Below, piece by piece: positions 6,111 through 12,536 of a DNA stretch of 14,554 bases. The position numbers and the translations under genes were made by a program. Below the pieces are notes generated by a model. It was not told the DNA's origin and searched no databases. It saw nothing but the letters and a program-made list of their open reading frames with translations. The stretch is from Bacillota bacterium (lineage in GTDB: Bacteria; Bacillota; Clostridia; Peptostreptococcales; Anaerovoracaceae): positions 1 to 14,554 of the forward strand of contig JAFWVZ010000227.1 of assembly GCA_017523605.1 (NCBI GenBank), read 5' to 3'. Position 1 is the stretch's first letter; each line of letters begins with the position of its first letter.

Positions 6111-6388
6111 TGAGCGTATCATCATCTTCAGGAAGCAAATTCTTTTCCAACCTGTTTTCCGGCATTAAGGAAAAGACCGGTACTTTGGTCAGGACAACAG
6201 GCATCGGCAGAAAGGTCAATTATCAATGTTCCGTATGCGGCCACGACCTTCATCCGAACGATAAGACCTGTCCTGTCTGCAGAAGTTCAGCTGAAGACAG
6301 GATGAGCACATCCGTCTGCAGAAACTGCGGATGCCGGATCCCGTCCGGAAGCAGATACTGCTTCATCTGCGGATCTAAACAGGACTGA
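6107..6388 (+). CDS. Small double zinc-ribbon protein
   Basis: A 93-residue protein with two consecutive zinc ribbons of identical spacing: C41-C44 with C55-C58, and C71-C74 with C85-C88 (CxxC-x10-CxxC each). Each carries a CG knuckle, and C76 is an extra Cys. The N-terminal 40 residues are Ser-rich, then amphipathic and basic (KFFSNLFSGIKEKTGTLVR, 11-29), which could be a membrane- or partner-binding helix. The ATG at 6107 overlaps the previous gene's TGA; a second ATG follows at 6110, so the exact start may differ by one codon. Such DZR modules can serve protein-protein contacts. Whether they bind zinc here and what they contact is not known. The gene ends the mscL transcript at a strong terminator. 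Confidence 0.82.
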   Translation: MMSVSSSSGSKFFSNLFSGIKEKTGTLVRTTGIGRKVNYQCSVCGHDLHPNDKTCPVCRSSAEDRMSTSVCRNCGCRIPSGSRYCFICGSKQD

Positions 6389-6410
6389 CCGAAAAGGTAA
6401 ACGAATAAAG

Positions 6411-6442
6411 AAAAAGCTCAGAGGTGATCTCTGAGCTTTTTT
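6411..6442. terminator. Bidirectional terminator, mscL operon and tRNA-Leu
   Basis: A perfect 13-bp stem, AAAAAGCTCAGAG (6411-6423) with CTCTGAGCTTTTT (6429-6441), has a 5-base loop and a terminal T tract to 6442. The T run on the + strand touches the complement of the tRNA-Leu CCA end. On the - strand the hairpin lies directly after CCA, with its own T tract, so it also ends the tRNA transcript. Confidence 0.93.
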
Positions 6443-6526
6443 GGTGCGGTATAATGGACTTGAACCATCACGGTGTTACCCATACGGCCCTCAACCGTAC
6501 GCGTCTGCCAATTCCGCCAATACCGC
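6442..6526 (-). tRNA. tRNA-Leu (anticodon GAG)
   Basis: An 85-base class II tRNA on the minus strand. The acceptor arms GCGGTAT (6526-6520) and ATACCGC (6452-6446) pair perfectly, followed by discriminator A (6445), the leucine identity base, and an encoded CCA (6444-6442). The anticodon loop TTGAGGG gives GAG (complement of 6490-6492), reading CUC/CUU codons. An extended variable arm and a T arm with GATGG-TTCAAGT-CCATT are present. Confidence 0.95.
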
Positions 6527-6539
6527 AGGCAACGCAGTA

Positions 6540-6568
6540 ATTTTAGCACAGGCATTTTGCCTTGTAAA
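6540..6568 (-). promoter_or_regulatory. Promoter of tRNA-Leu
   Basis: On the minus strand, TTTACA (6568-6563) and TAAAAT (6545-6540) are 17 bases apart, 14 bases before the tRNA 5' end. The spacer contains a short AGGCA/TGCCT repeat. The tRNA therefore need not depend on read-through from the upstream asparagine operon. Confidence 0.7.
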
Positions 6569-6576
6569 GCATTATT

Positions 6577-7338
6577 TTAAGCTAATGCGTAAGTTTTTAT
6601 CAGGTAGAGGATAAGGAGCATCAACGGGAAATAAACGTAGTACGCAACTTTTATCGCCAGCTTGTTGGGACCTCTTTCTCCGTTGTATAACCAGGTAAGG
6701 ATCACCGCCAGCAGAGCAAAGAATTTGTCAGGTACAGTATAGTAGAACCCGTCGACAAGTATGTTTAGATAATTGTCAGCAGTAACATATATTACTATTA
6801 CAGCAAAGCATACGAGCTGCAGAGTTCTTGTGTAAGTAACGTTGCTGCAGATATAGAGTATCCCGGCGATGATGATGCCGAAATCGGCAAGTTCGCAGTT
6901 AAGATATCTGCATGCTAACGTGCCGGCCCAGCACAGAAGCACAAGAGCCGCTAATGTGACGATCATGTTGTTGACGCGGATGCGTATGAAATCTATCGCA
7001 TTCATTATTATGAAGGCGATAAGCAGCGTCAGCATGATGCTCTGCTGGGAAGTATCCCATACTTTGCCGCAGAACAGCAGGTCGCCTGGTACTTCGGATA
7101 TTACTGCAAATACCACAAGTCTTCGAAGGTATGCCCAGCGGTCCTGGCTGTGCTTTATGCCTTCGACCATAAGGAACACGAAGATGGTATAAGAAAAATA
7201 GAACAAATAGGTCTTCCAGTCGACCTCGTGATTGTCCGTAAATACCTGGGCGCAGCCCACGGTCATTGCTAAAAATGCTATTATTCTTAATACAAAGGCG
7301 TTTAAGCCCGGTTTTTTTCTGGTCTTCTTTTCTTTCAT
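6577..7338 (-). CDS. TraX-family integral membrane protein (predicted acyltransferase)
   Basis: A 253-residue multi-pass membrane protein with about eight hydrophobic helices. It matches the TraX family pattern: an N-terminal RIIAFLAMTVGCAQVF helix, FLMVEGIKHSQDRWAYLRRLVVFAVISEVPGD (55-86) with the family's VEG-x-x-x-T/S-R and SE-PxD elements, and the C-terminal FALLAVILTWLYNGERG-x-x-x-K followed by YYVYFPLMLLILYLI. The usual family His in the C-terminal YPxH motif is Leu here (YFPLMLL). TraX of plasmid F acetylates pilin; chromosomal Firmicutes members have no established substrate. The ATG (7338-7336) overlaps the asnA stop (TAATG) and lacks its own strong ribosome site, so it is probably coupled to asnA. 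It lies last in the operon, just upstream of tRNA-Leu. Confidence 0.8.
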   Translation of the reverse strand: MKEKKTRKKPGLNAFVLRIIAFLAMTVGCAQVFTDNHEVDWKTYLFYFSYTIFVFLMVEGIKHSQDRWAYLRRLVVFAVISEVPGDLLFCGKVWDTSQQSIMLTLLIAFIIMNAIDFIRIRVNNMIVTLAALVLLCWAGTLACRYLNCELADFGIIIAGILYICSNVTYTRTLQLVCFAVIVIYVTADNYLNILVDGFYYTVPDKFFALLAVILTWLYNGERGPNKLAIKVAYYVYFPLMLLILYLIKTYALA

Positions 7339-8351
7339 TACAAGATCATTATACCATTTTCACGGCATTTTGTCTTTGTTTCATCATCCCAGACTGCGGA
7401 CTGAACTTCTCCGATGTGGGCGGATCCAAGAAGAAGCATGCAGAGCCTGCTCTGGCCTATGCCGCCTCCGATCGTATACGGAAGTTCTCCGGCAAGGAGC
7501 GCCTTGTGGTAGGGCAGTTCCTTTCTGTCCGTGCAGCCGGATATCTCGAGCTGCCTTGCGAGGCTTTCCGGGGACACTCTTATTCCCATGCTGGAGATCT
7601 CCAGAGCCTGTCCCAGCACTTCGTTCCAGAACAGGATGTCTGCGTTGAGTTCCCAGTCGTCGTAGTCCGGAGCTCTCAGGTCGTGAGGCTTGCCGCTTTT
7701 AAGCGCGCCGCCTATTCGAAGGATGCAAGTCGTGTGATGATCCTTAAGATAAGCGTTTTCACGCTCCTTGGAAGTCAGGTCCGGATACATGTCTTCAAGT
7801 TCCTGGGAATCCACGAAGCTTACGTTGCGGTCCTTATAAGACAGCTCGTAAAGGGCAGGGTAGTCCTTGCGGAGCATGAGCTCGGTATCGCAGATAGCGT
7901 AAACTATACGGCGAACGGTATCCTTAAGGAAATCGATGTTTCTGTCCGCGATGTTGATGACCTTTTCCCAGTCCCACTGGTCCACGTATACGGAATGGAT
8001 GTTGTCAAGGTCCTCGTCGCGCCTTATGGCGTTCATGTCCGTGTAAAGACCGCGGCCCTCGTAGAAGTGGTAATCCTTAAGAGCCTGTCTCTTCCACTTG
8101 GCTAGAGACTGAACTACCTGGCATACTCGTCCGTCTTCCTTAATGTCGAACTCGACTTTTCTTTCCACACCGTTAAGGTCGTCGTTAAGACCTGTTCCTG
8201 CTTCCAGGAACAGCGGCGCGGAAACTCTGCTGAGGTTGAGAGCCTCGGAAAGTTTGTGTTCGAATATCTGGTGTATCTTGCTGATGGCTTTCTGAAGGTC
8301 GTAGGAGTCCAGTTTAGCTCTGTAACCTTCCGGTATTATGATGCTGCTCAT
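7338..8351 (-). CDS. asnA: Aspartate--ammonia ligase (asparagine synthetase A)
   Basis: A 337-residue cytoplasmic enzyme making asparagine from aspartate, ammonia and ATP; its fold is that of class II tRNA synthetases. The N-terminal region holds VSAPLFLEAGTGLNDDLNG (43-61). Further family motifs are QSLAKWKR (81-88), YTDMNAIRRDE (103-113), VDQWDWEK (123-130), HDLRAPDYDDW (223-233) and the motif-3-like GGGIGQSR (295-302). Length fits AsnA. I chose ATG 8351, not an in-frame start 14 codons upstream, because GGAGA sits just before it, AsnA proteins begin near this point, and it gives a 4-base ATGA overlap with the aminotransferase stop. The enzyme uses free ammonia and lacks a glutaminase domain. 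Neighbours: the aminotransferase that can make its aspartate, and a TraX-like protein coupled downstream. Confidence 0.96.
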   Translation of the reverse strand: MSSIIIPEGYRAKLDSYDLQKAISKIHQIFEHKLSEALNLSRVSAPLFLEAGTGLNDDLNGVERKVEFDIKEDGRVCQVVQSLAKWKRQALKDYHFYEGRGLYTDMNAIRRDEDLDNIHSVYVDQWDWEKVINIADRNIDFLKDTVRRIVYAICDTELMLRKDYPALYELSYKDRNVSFVDSQELEDMYPDLTSKERENAYLKDHHTTCILRIGGALKSGKPHDLRAPDYDDWELNADILFWNEVLGQALEISSMGIRVSPESLARQLEISGCTDRKELPYHKALLAGELPYTIGGGIGQSRLCMLLLGSAHIGEVQSAVWDDETKTKCRENGIMIL

Positions 8352-9631
8352 ATTCTGTTCTCCAGCTGTTCTATGGTGGCTATCTGCGCGCATACCGCGA
8401 ACACTTCCATGGCCGGTATAAGCTCTTCCACGGGCGGGAAAGAGGGCGCGATGCGCAGGTATCTGTCGTCCGGGTCGTTGTGATACGGATGAGTAGCTCC
8501 GGGGCCTGTCATGGTAACACCGCAGGCCTTAACAAGCTCGTTGATCCTTGTGGCCGTACCGTCGTTAGCTATGAAAGTGATGAAATAACCGCCCTTTGGC
8601 TTGGTCCATGTTCCGGCGCCTTTACCTTCCAGTTCTTTGGAAAGGGTATTGAATACTGCGTCGAACTTGGGTCTTAGTATCTCGGCGTGCTTCTTCATAA
8701 CGTTGGGAACGCCGCCCTGGCTCTTAAGGAAGCGCACGTGGCGCAGCATGTTCATCTTATCCCAGCTTATGGTCTCGTATTTTACCTGGCTTTCGGTAAA
8801 GTCCACGTTAGCCTTGGACGCTCCGAAGAAGCCTATTCCGGAACCTGCCATGGTTATCTTGGATGTGGATCCGAACATGTAGACCATGTCCGGGTTTCCG
8901 GCTTTCTTGCACTCGTCCAGTATGTTGAGCAGGGGGACGTCTTCGTAGATCGCGTGCACCATGTAGGAGTTGTCCCAGAATATGCGGAAGTCCTTTGCCG
9001 CGGGCTTAAGTGCGGCAAGTTCTTTTACTACTCTGTCGGAGTATGTTATTCCCAGAGGATTGGAGAACTTAGGAATGCACCACATACCTTTAACGGTCGG
9101 GTCGCTCTCCACATATTTTCTGATCGTGTCCATGTCCGGGCCTTCTTCGTCCGTAAGGACCTGGATCATCTCTATTCCGAAGAATTCGCACATGCCGAAA
9201 TGCCTGTCGTATCCGGGAACAGGGCAGATGAACTTTATCTTGTCGTATTTGCCCCAGGGTTTTTCGGAACCCAGTACGCCTTTAAGCATGGCGCGGGCCA
9301 GACAGTCGTACATGAAGTTAATGGAAGACGCTCCTACTACTATTGTTTCTTCAACTGTTGTGCCAAGAAGCGCTCCGAAGTATTCTCTTGCTTCGCGAAG
9401 TCCCAGAAGAGCACCGTAGTTTCTGGCGTCCGTACCGTACATGTCGCGGCAGTCCGTGCCGGAGTTGATCATGTCCATCATGGGCATTATCATGTCCAGC
9501 TGCTGCGTGGAAGGATTGCCTCTTGCGATGTTGAGAGCCAGGTCCATGTCTTTGTACTTCTGATATCTTTTCATAAGTTCGGACTTGGCTTCGGCAAGTT
9601 CCTGCCGGTTCATGCTCTGATAAGTTTTCAT
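8348..9631 (-). CDS. Class I (subgroup Ic, MocR-like) aminotransferase, probable aspartate aminotransferase
   Basis: A 427-residue PLP-dependent enzyme. The PLP lysine is K258 in STSKITMAGSGIGFFG. N191 lies in FSNPLGIT, D220 and Y223 in WDNSYMVHAIY, and the substrate-carboxylate Arg393 in YLRIAPSFPP. Sequence style and length fit the subgroup Ic aspartate aminotransferases (Corynebacterium AspT type), which resemble the catalytic part of MocR regulators but have no DNA-binding domain; none is seen here. It would transfer the glutamate amino group to oxaloacetate, giving aspartate for AsnA, whose gene overlaps its stop by four bases. A strong ribosome site (AAAGGAGG) precedes ATG 9631. Substrate specificity is inferred from the family and from asnA. 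Confidence 0.88.
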   Translation of the reverse strand: MKTYQSMNRQELAEAKSELMKRYQKYKDMDLALNIARGNPSTQQLDMIMPMMDMINSGTDCRDMYGTDARNYGALLGLREAREYFGALLGTTVEETIVVGASSINFMYDCLARAMLKGVLGSEKPWGKYDKIKFICPVPGYDRHFGMCEFFGIEMIQVLTDEEGPDMDTIRKYVESDPTVKGMWCIPKFSNPLGITYSDRVVKELAALKPAAKDFRIFWDNSYMVHAIYEDVPLLNILDECKKAGNPDMVYMFGSTSKITMAGSGIGFFGASKANVDFTESQVKYETISWDKMNMLRHVRFLKSQGGVPNVMKKHAEILRPKFDAVFNTLSKELEGKGAGTWTKPKGGYFITFIANDGTATRINELVKACGVTMTGPGATHPYHNDPDDRYLRIAPSFPPVEELIPAMEVFAVCAQIATIEQLENRI

Positions 9632-9662
9632 GGCAAACCTCCTTTAGATATAATATTTTCTT

Positions 9663-9691
9663 ATTTTATCTTCTTGAAGATAAAAGAGCAA
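9663..9691 (-). promoter_or_regulatory. Promoter of the aminotransferase-asnA-traX operon
   Basis: On the minus strand, TTGCTC (9691-9686) and TAAAAT (9668-9663) have a 17-base spacer, 31 bases upstream of the aminotransferase ATG. The whole spacer and most of the -10 box lie inside a perfect inverted repeat (9664-9685). Confidence 0.7.
9664..9685. promoter_or_regulatory. Perfect 10+10 bp inverted repeat, probable operator in a divergent promoter region
   Basis: The arms TTTTATCTTC (9664-9673) and GAAGATAAAA (9676-9685) are exact reverse complements around TT. The repeat covers the spacer and -10 of the leftward operon and the -35 of the rightward glycosylase promoter, so one bound dimeric protein could affect both. 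It is too AT-rich and too tight in its loop for a terminator. The regulator is not encoded in the window. Confidence 0.65.
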
Positions 9692-9702
9692 GTAATTATA
9701 CT
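9674..9702 (+). promoter_or_regulatory. Promoter of the glycosylase/membrane-protein operon
   Basis: TTGAAG (9674-9679) and TATACT (9697-9702) are separated by exactly 17 bases, placing the transcript start near 9709 and giving a leader of about 28 bases before ATG 9737. The -35 overlaps the right arm of the shared inverted repeat. Confidence 0.68.
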
Positions 9703-9736
9703 TTATTTATGCAGAAAAACCACGGATGGTGATTAA

Positions 9737-10555
9737 ATGTTCGAATATGACATCGATTCTCTGGATATTAAAAAGATCGCGGATTCCGGTCAGACGTTCC
9801 GTATGTCTCCGGTTCCGGACCTTAGTCTTAAGTCCGGTCACGACATATACAGGTGCATAGCCGGGGATAAAGTCTGTCTTGCAGGGGGAGGGATAGTATA
9901 TTACCGTTCTCCGGAAGAAGACTGCCCGGAAAATGATGCTTTCTGGAAGCGTTATTTCGATCTGGATACGGATTACGAAGCGTTCATCGGCTCCGTAGAT
10001 CCCGAAGACAGCTATCTAACCGCTGCCGCGGAATTCGGACGCGGAATAAGGATACTTAAGCAGGATCCGTGGGAGATGCTCATAACTTTCATAATCTCTC
10101 AGCGCAGGAGCATCCCGTCGATCAAGACCTGTGTGGAGGCTCTCTGCAGAAGATGGGGAAAGCCGGTAGGGGACGGTCTGTATGCTTTTCCTGCCCCTGA
10201 GGAGCTTTCGGCAGCTACACCGTCCGATCTTTCAGCATGTTCTCTTGGTTACCGTGCTGAGTATGTCTATCTTGCTGCACAGGGAGTTTGCAGCGGAGCG
10301 GTCGACCTTGCATCAATGGGGAATATGACCGACGCAGAGCTTTTCGATTCGCTTACGGCACTTAGGGGCGTTGGACCGAAAGTAGCAAACTGCGTAAGTC
10401 TTTTCGGATTCTACCGCATTGGTGCTTTCCCTGTCGACGTATGGATAGACAGGGTACTCAGGGAGCATTATCCTGACGGTTTTCCTATGGACAGATATGA
10501 AGGCTTTGCCGGAGTGATGCAGCAGTACATGTTTTTTGCGGCCAGAAAGGCCTGA
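9737..10555 (+). CDS. OGG1-type 8-oxoguanine DNA glycosylase/AP lyase
   Basis: A 272-residue base-excision repair enzyme of the helix-hairpin-helix glycosylase superfamily. The HhH motif LRGVGPKVANCVSLFGF (209-225) contains K215 at the position of human OGG1 Lys249, the Schiff-base nucleophile. It is followed by FPVDVWIDRVL (231-241), in which D234 matches the catalytic Asp268. An N-terminal SGQTFR (17-22) corresponds to the OGG1 SGQ-FRW element. DPWEMLITFIISQRRSI (110-126) matches the family's L-x-x-I-x-SQ-N region, with Arg-Arg in place of the usual Asn at the end. The family excises 8-oxoguanine opposite C. The ribosome site is weak (GGTGAT). The membrane-protein gene follows after 10 bases. 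Confidence 0.9.
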   Translation: MFEYDIDSLDIKKIADSGQTFRMSPVPDLSLKSGHDIYRCIAGDKVCLAGGGIVYYRSPEEDCPENDAFWKRYFDLDTDYEAFIGSVDPEDSYLTAAAEFGRGIRILKQDPWEMLITFIISQRRSIPSIKTCVEALCRRWGKPVGDGLYAFPAPEELSAATPSDLSACSLGYRAEYVYLAAQGVCSGAVDLASMGNMTDAELFDSLTALRGVGPKVANCVSLFGFYRIGAFPVDVWIDRVLREHYPDGFPMDRYEGFAGVMQQYMFFAARKA

Positions 10556-10565
10556 AGGAGGATAT

Positions 10566-11477
10566 ATGGATAAAGCAGTTAGAGTAGCAAGACGCAACTG
10601 CATGCTGACGCTTGCGTGCGCACTTATAGTTCTGATCTGCGTCTGCATAGGCGTGACGATGAATCTGACGACTATCTACGACGAGAACTTCGATCATATG
10701 GGTCTCAGGACATTCTGCATGTTCACGGTCAATTCCAACATACTGTGTGCCATCGGAATGTCTCTTCTGATCTCGTATTGTGTCGACGGACTCAGAAAGC
10801 ATAATTTCCATGTTCCGAAATGGGCCATGGTCATCGTATTTGCGGGCGTTACTTCCGTTACTCTTACGTTTCTGGTATCGCTGTTCATTCTTGCTCCGGT
10901 CAAAGGGTTCGTGTTGATCTTTACCGGTTCGAGGTTCTTCCTGCATGGATTGTGTCCGATACTTGCCATCGTTTCGTTTTGTTTCTTCATGAGCGAACAG
11001 AAGCTGCGCTTCTTATCTTCGCTTCTTGCGATGGTCCCTGTATTGATCTATTCGTTCCTGTATATAATGATGGTCGCTGTGATAGGGGAAGAACGTGGAG
11101 GATGGAACGAGTTTTACGGATTCATAGAAAGATTTCCTATCTGGCTGCTTATAATTGTTATAATCCCGCTTACGCTTCTGATAGCTACAGTACTGCGTTT
11201 ATTACACAATAAGTCTTATGATAAACGTATTAAAATGGAGGCAGATTTCTTCAGCACGATATTTAAGGATGCGGATATCCATGAGATAGTATCAGCAATG
11301 GCATGGCTTCAGAAAAGCATCGCTAAAGGTAAAGATATCGTAGTTCCGGGTAGAGTCATCTCAGTCATGGTAGAGAACAACAGCGGAAACGTAAGCTGGG
11401 AGGAATGCTGCCAGATCTATCTTAAAGAGTATCTTGCCAGAAGCGAGGCCCAGAATCTTAAAAAGCTGTGGATATGA
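10566..11477 (+). CDS. Six-helix membrane protein with cytoplasmic tail, possibly Pr6Pr-like
   Basis: A 303-residue protein with predicted membrane helices at about 12-33, 48-71, 85-110, 126-141, 148-172 and 191-213, then a ~90-residue hydrophilic tail. The second helix begins FCMFTVNSNILCAIGMSL (50-67) and the fourth contains FFLHGLCPILAIVSF (124-138). The 'FTV-SN' and 'LHxxxP' pattern is reminiscent of Pr6Pr / FAR-17a-AIG1-like proteins, some eukaryotic members of which are lipid hydrolases using Thr and His; here T53 and H127 would be the equivalents. This family link is tentative. The tail has a soluble, mixed helix/strand character and no motif I recognise. I chose ATG 10566, preceded by AAGGAGG, over the in-frame ATG at 10536. 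Its partner upstream is the glycosylase, with a 10-base gap. Confidence 0.75.
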   Translation: MDKAVRVARRNCMLTLACALIVLICVCIGVTMNLTTIYDENFDHMGLRTFCMFTVNSNILCAIGMSLLISYCVDGLRKHNFHVPKWAMVIVFAGVTSVTLTFLVSLFILAPVKGFVLIFTGSRFFLHGLCPILAIVSFCFFMSEQKLRFLSSLLAMVPVLIYSFLYIMMVAVIGEERGGWNEFYGFIERFPIWLLIIVIIPLTLLIATVLRLLHNKSYDKRIKMEADFFSTIFKDADIHEIVSAMAWLQKSIAKGKDIVVPGRVISVMVENNSGNVSWEECCQIYLKEYLARSEAQNLKKLWI

Positions 11478-11508
11478 TGCGTGGGCTCGAGTCCCTTCAG
11501 TTCTATGC

Positions 11509-11547
11509 AAAACAAAAGAGCCACCTTTCAGGTGACTCTTCTGTTTT
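11509..11547. terminator. Bidirectional terminator, glycosylase operon and tRNA-Arg
   Basis: The stem pairs AAGAG-C-CACCT (11516-11526) with AGGTG-A-CTCTT (11530-11540), with one C/A mismatch and a 3-base loop. An outer AAAACA (11509-11514) with TGTTTT (11542-11547) supplies the T tracts on both strands. Its last base is the complement of the tRNA-Arg 3'-terminal A. Confidence 0.85.
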
Positions 11548-11622
11548 GGTGCGCCAGGCGGGACTCGAACCCACAACCTACTGATTCGTAGTCAGGCACT
11601 CTATCCATTGAGCTACTAGCGC
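11547..11622 (-). tRNA. tRNA-Arg (anticodon ACG)
   Basis: A 76-base tRNA on the minus strand. The acceptor GCGCTAG (11622-11616) pairs with CTGGCGC (11557-11551) through one T-G pair. Discriminator A and an encoded CCA (11549-11547) follow. The anticodon loop CTACGAA gives ACG (complement of 11587-11589), whose A34 is normally deaminated to inosine to read CGU, CGC and CGA. The T arm is GTGGG-TTCGAGT-CCCGC. Confidence 0.95.
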
Positions 11623-11645
11623 ATGTGCGTTTCGGCACGCGAAAG

Positions 11646-11674
11646 ATTATATATCAAGCACTTAAAAATGTAAA
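11646..11674 (-). promoter_or_regulatory. Strong promoter of tRNA-Arg
   Basis: On the minus strand, TTTACA (11674-11669) and a perfect TATAAT (11651-11646) are 17 bases apart; the transcript would start about 17 bases before the mature 5' end. It lies downstream of the HAD phosphatase stop, and no separate terminator is seen between them. Confidence 0.8.
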
Positions 11675-11702
11675 GGACAAAATTGATCATCCTGCGGCTG
11701 TT

Positions 11703-12536
11703 CTACAATTCTCCGTCGAGCAGCTTGTTTATCATGTACGCCACGCCGCTCTGATCGTGGGTGAGGGTGGTATAGTCTGCTTCATCCTTTAGTGTCTGCA
11801 GTGAGTTTCCCATTGCTACGGAGACACCGGCTGCGCGCAGCATGGGGAGGTCGTTCCCGCCGTCGCCGAAAGCCATGGTATTCTCAGATCTTAGGCCGAG
11901 ATAATCGGTAAGAGCACGCAGTGCGTCGCCTTTATTGGCTTTTGCGTTGTTTACTTCCAGGTTGTTTTTAAGCGATGATGTTGCGATCAGTTCAGGAAAG
12001 TTCTGCCTAATGTATTCGCCGGTCTGAAGCAGTACATCAACGCTTTTGCTGAATATCTGGACCTTCTGAATGTTTTTGCCTGTCTTGATCATGAAGGCTC
12101 TTACGTCATCGAGAGGTACTCGCATTCCCCTGAGAGTGCTGCAGTAGATTGGATCCGGCAGATAGTCTTCTATGTGGTCCAGAAAGCGCCTGTCCATGTA
12201 TCCGATGCTCTGAACGTAAACATCGTGGGCCACTCCAAGAGCATCGAATCTGTCGTTAAGATAGAGAGCTGTATCCAGCGGTATGTCTGAGCCGTATATG
12301 ACGGTATCCTTTCTTAAGTCGAGCACTTCGGCGCCGTTGATCGTTATCGCATAATGAATGAAGTCAAGATCCTTGATGACATCCGGCATACCTTTATAGA
12401 ACCTGCCGGTGCTCGGTACGATCTCTATTCCTTTTTCCGCGGCTCTTTCAAGCGCTCTTCGGTTCTCTTCCGTTAGACTTTTATCTGTAGTAAGAAGCGT
12501 TCCGTCCAGGTCCAGCGCAATTATCTTTATATCCAT
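11703..12536 (-). CDS. Cof-type HAD-IIB phosphatase
   Basis: A 277-residue hydrolase of the haloacid dehalogenase superfamily, subclass IIB (Cof/YbiV/YkrA type), acting on small phosphorylated metabolites in the cytoplasm. Motif I is DLDGTL (9-14; D9 nucleophile, D11 acid/base). Motif II is STGR (42-45), with Ser in the usual Ser/Thr position. The motif III Lys is K202 in NKGDAL. Motif IV, GDGGNDLPML (224-233), binds Mg2+; in this family it is usually GDxxND. The cap lies between about 80 and 190. Length is typical. The ATG directly follows the upstream exonuclease TAA, with GGAG inside the upstream gene's end, so translation is probably coupled. Substrate unknown. Confidence 0.92.
   Translation of the reverse strand: MDIKIIALDLDGTLLTTDKSLTEENRRALERAAEKGIEIVPSTGRFYKGMPDVIKDLDFIHYAITINGAEVLDLRKDTVIYGSDIPLDTALYLNDRFDALGVAHDVYVQSIGYMDRRFLDHIEDYLPDPIYCSTLRGMRVPLDDVRAFMIKTGKNIQKVQIFSKSVDVLLQTGEYIRQNFPELIATSSLKNNLEVNNAKANKGDALRALTDYLGLRSENTMAFGDGGNDLPMLRAAGVSVAMGNSLQTLKDEADYTTLTHDQSGVAYMINKLLDGEL

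Noticed and set aside
6546..6562. AGGCA/TGCCT hairpin as terminator of the asparagine operon
   Set aside because: Only 5 pairs and no T run; it lies exactly in the spacer of the tRNA-Leu promoter.
7266..8105. 279-codon + strand open frame across asnA and traX
   Set aside because: Antisense to two clear genes, low-complexity composition and no ribosome site.
8687..9736. 349-codon + strand open frame opposite the aminotransferase
   Set aside because: Its length comes from codon bias of the real gene; it would also run through the divergent promoter region up to the glycosylase start.
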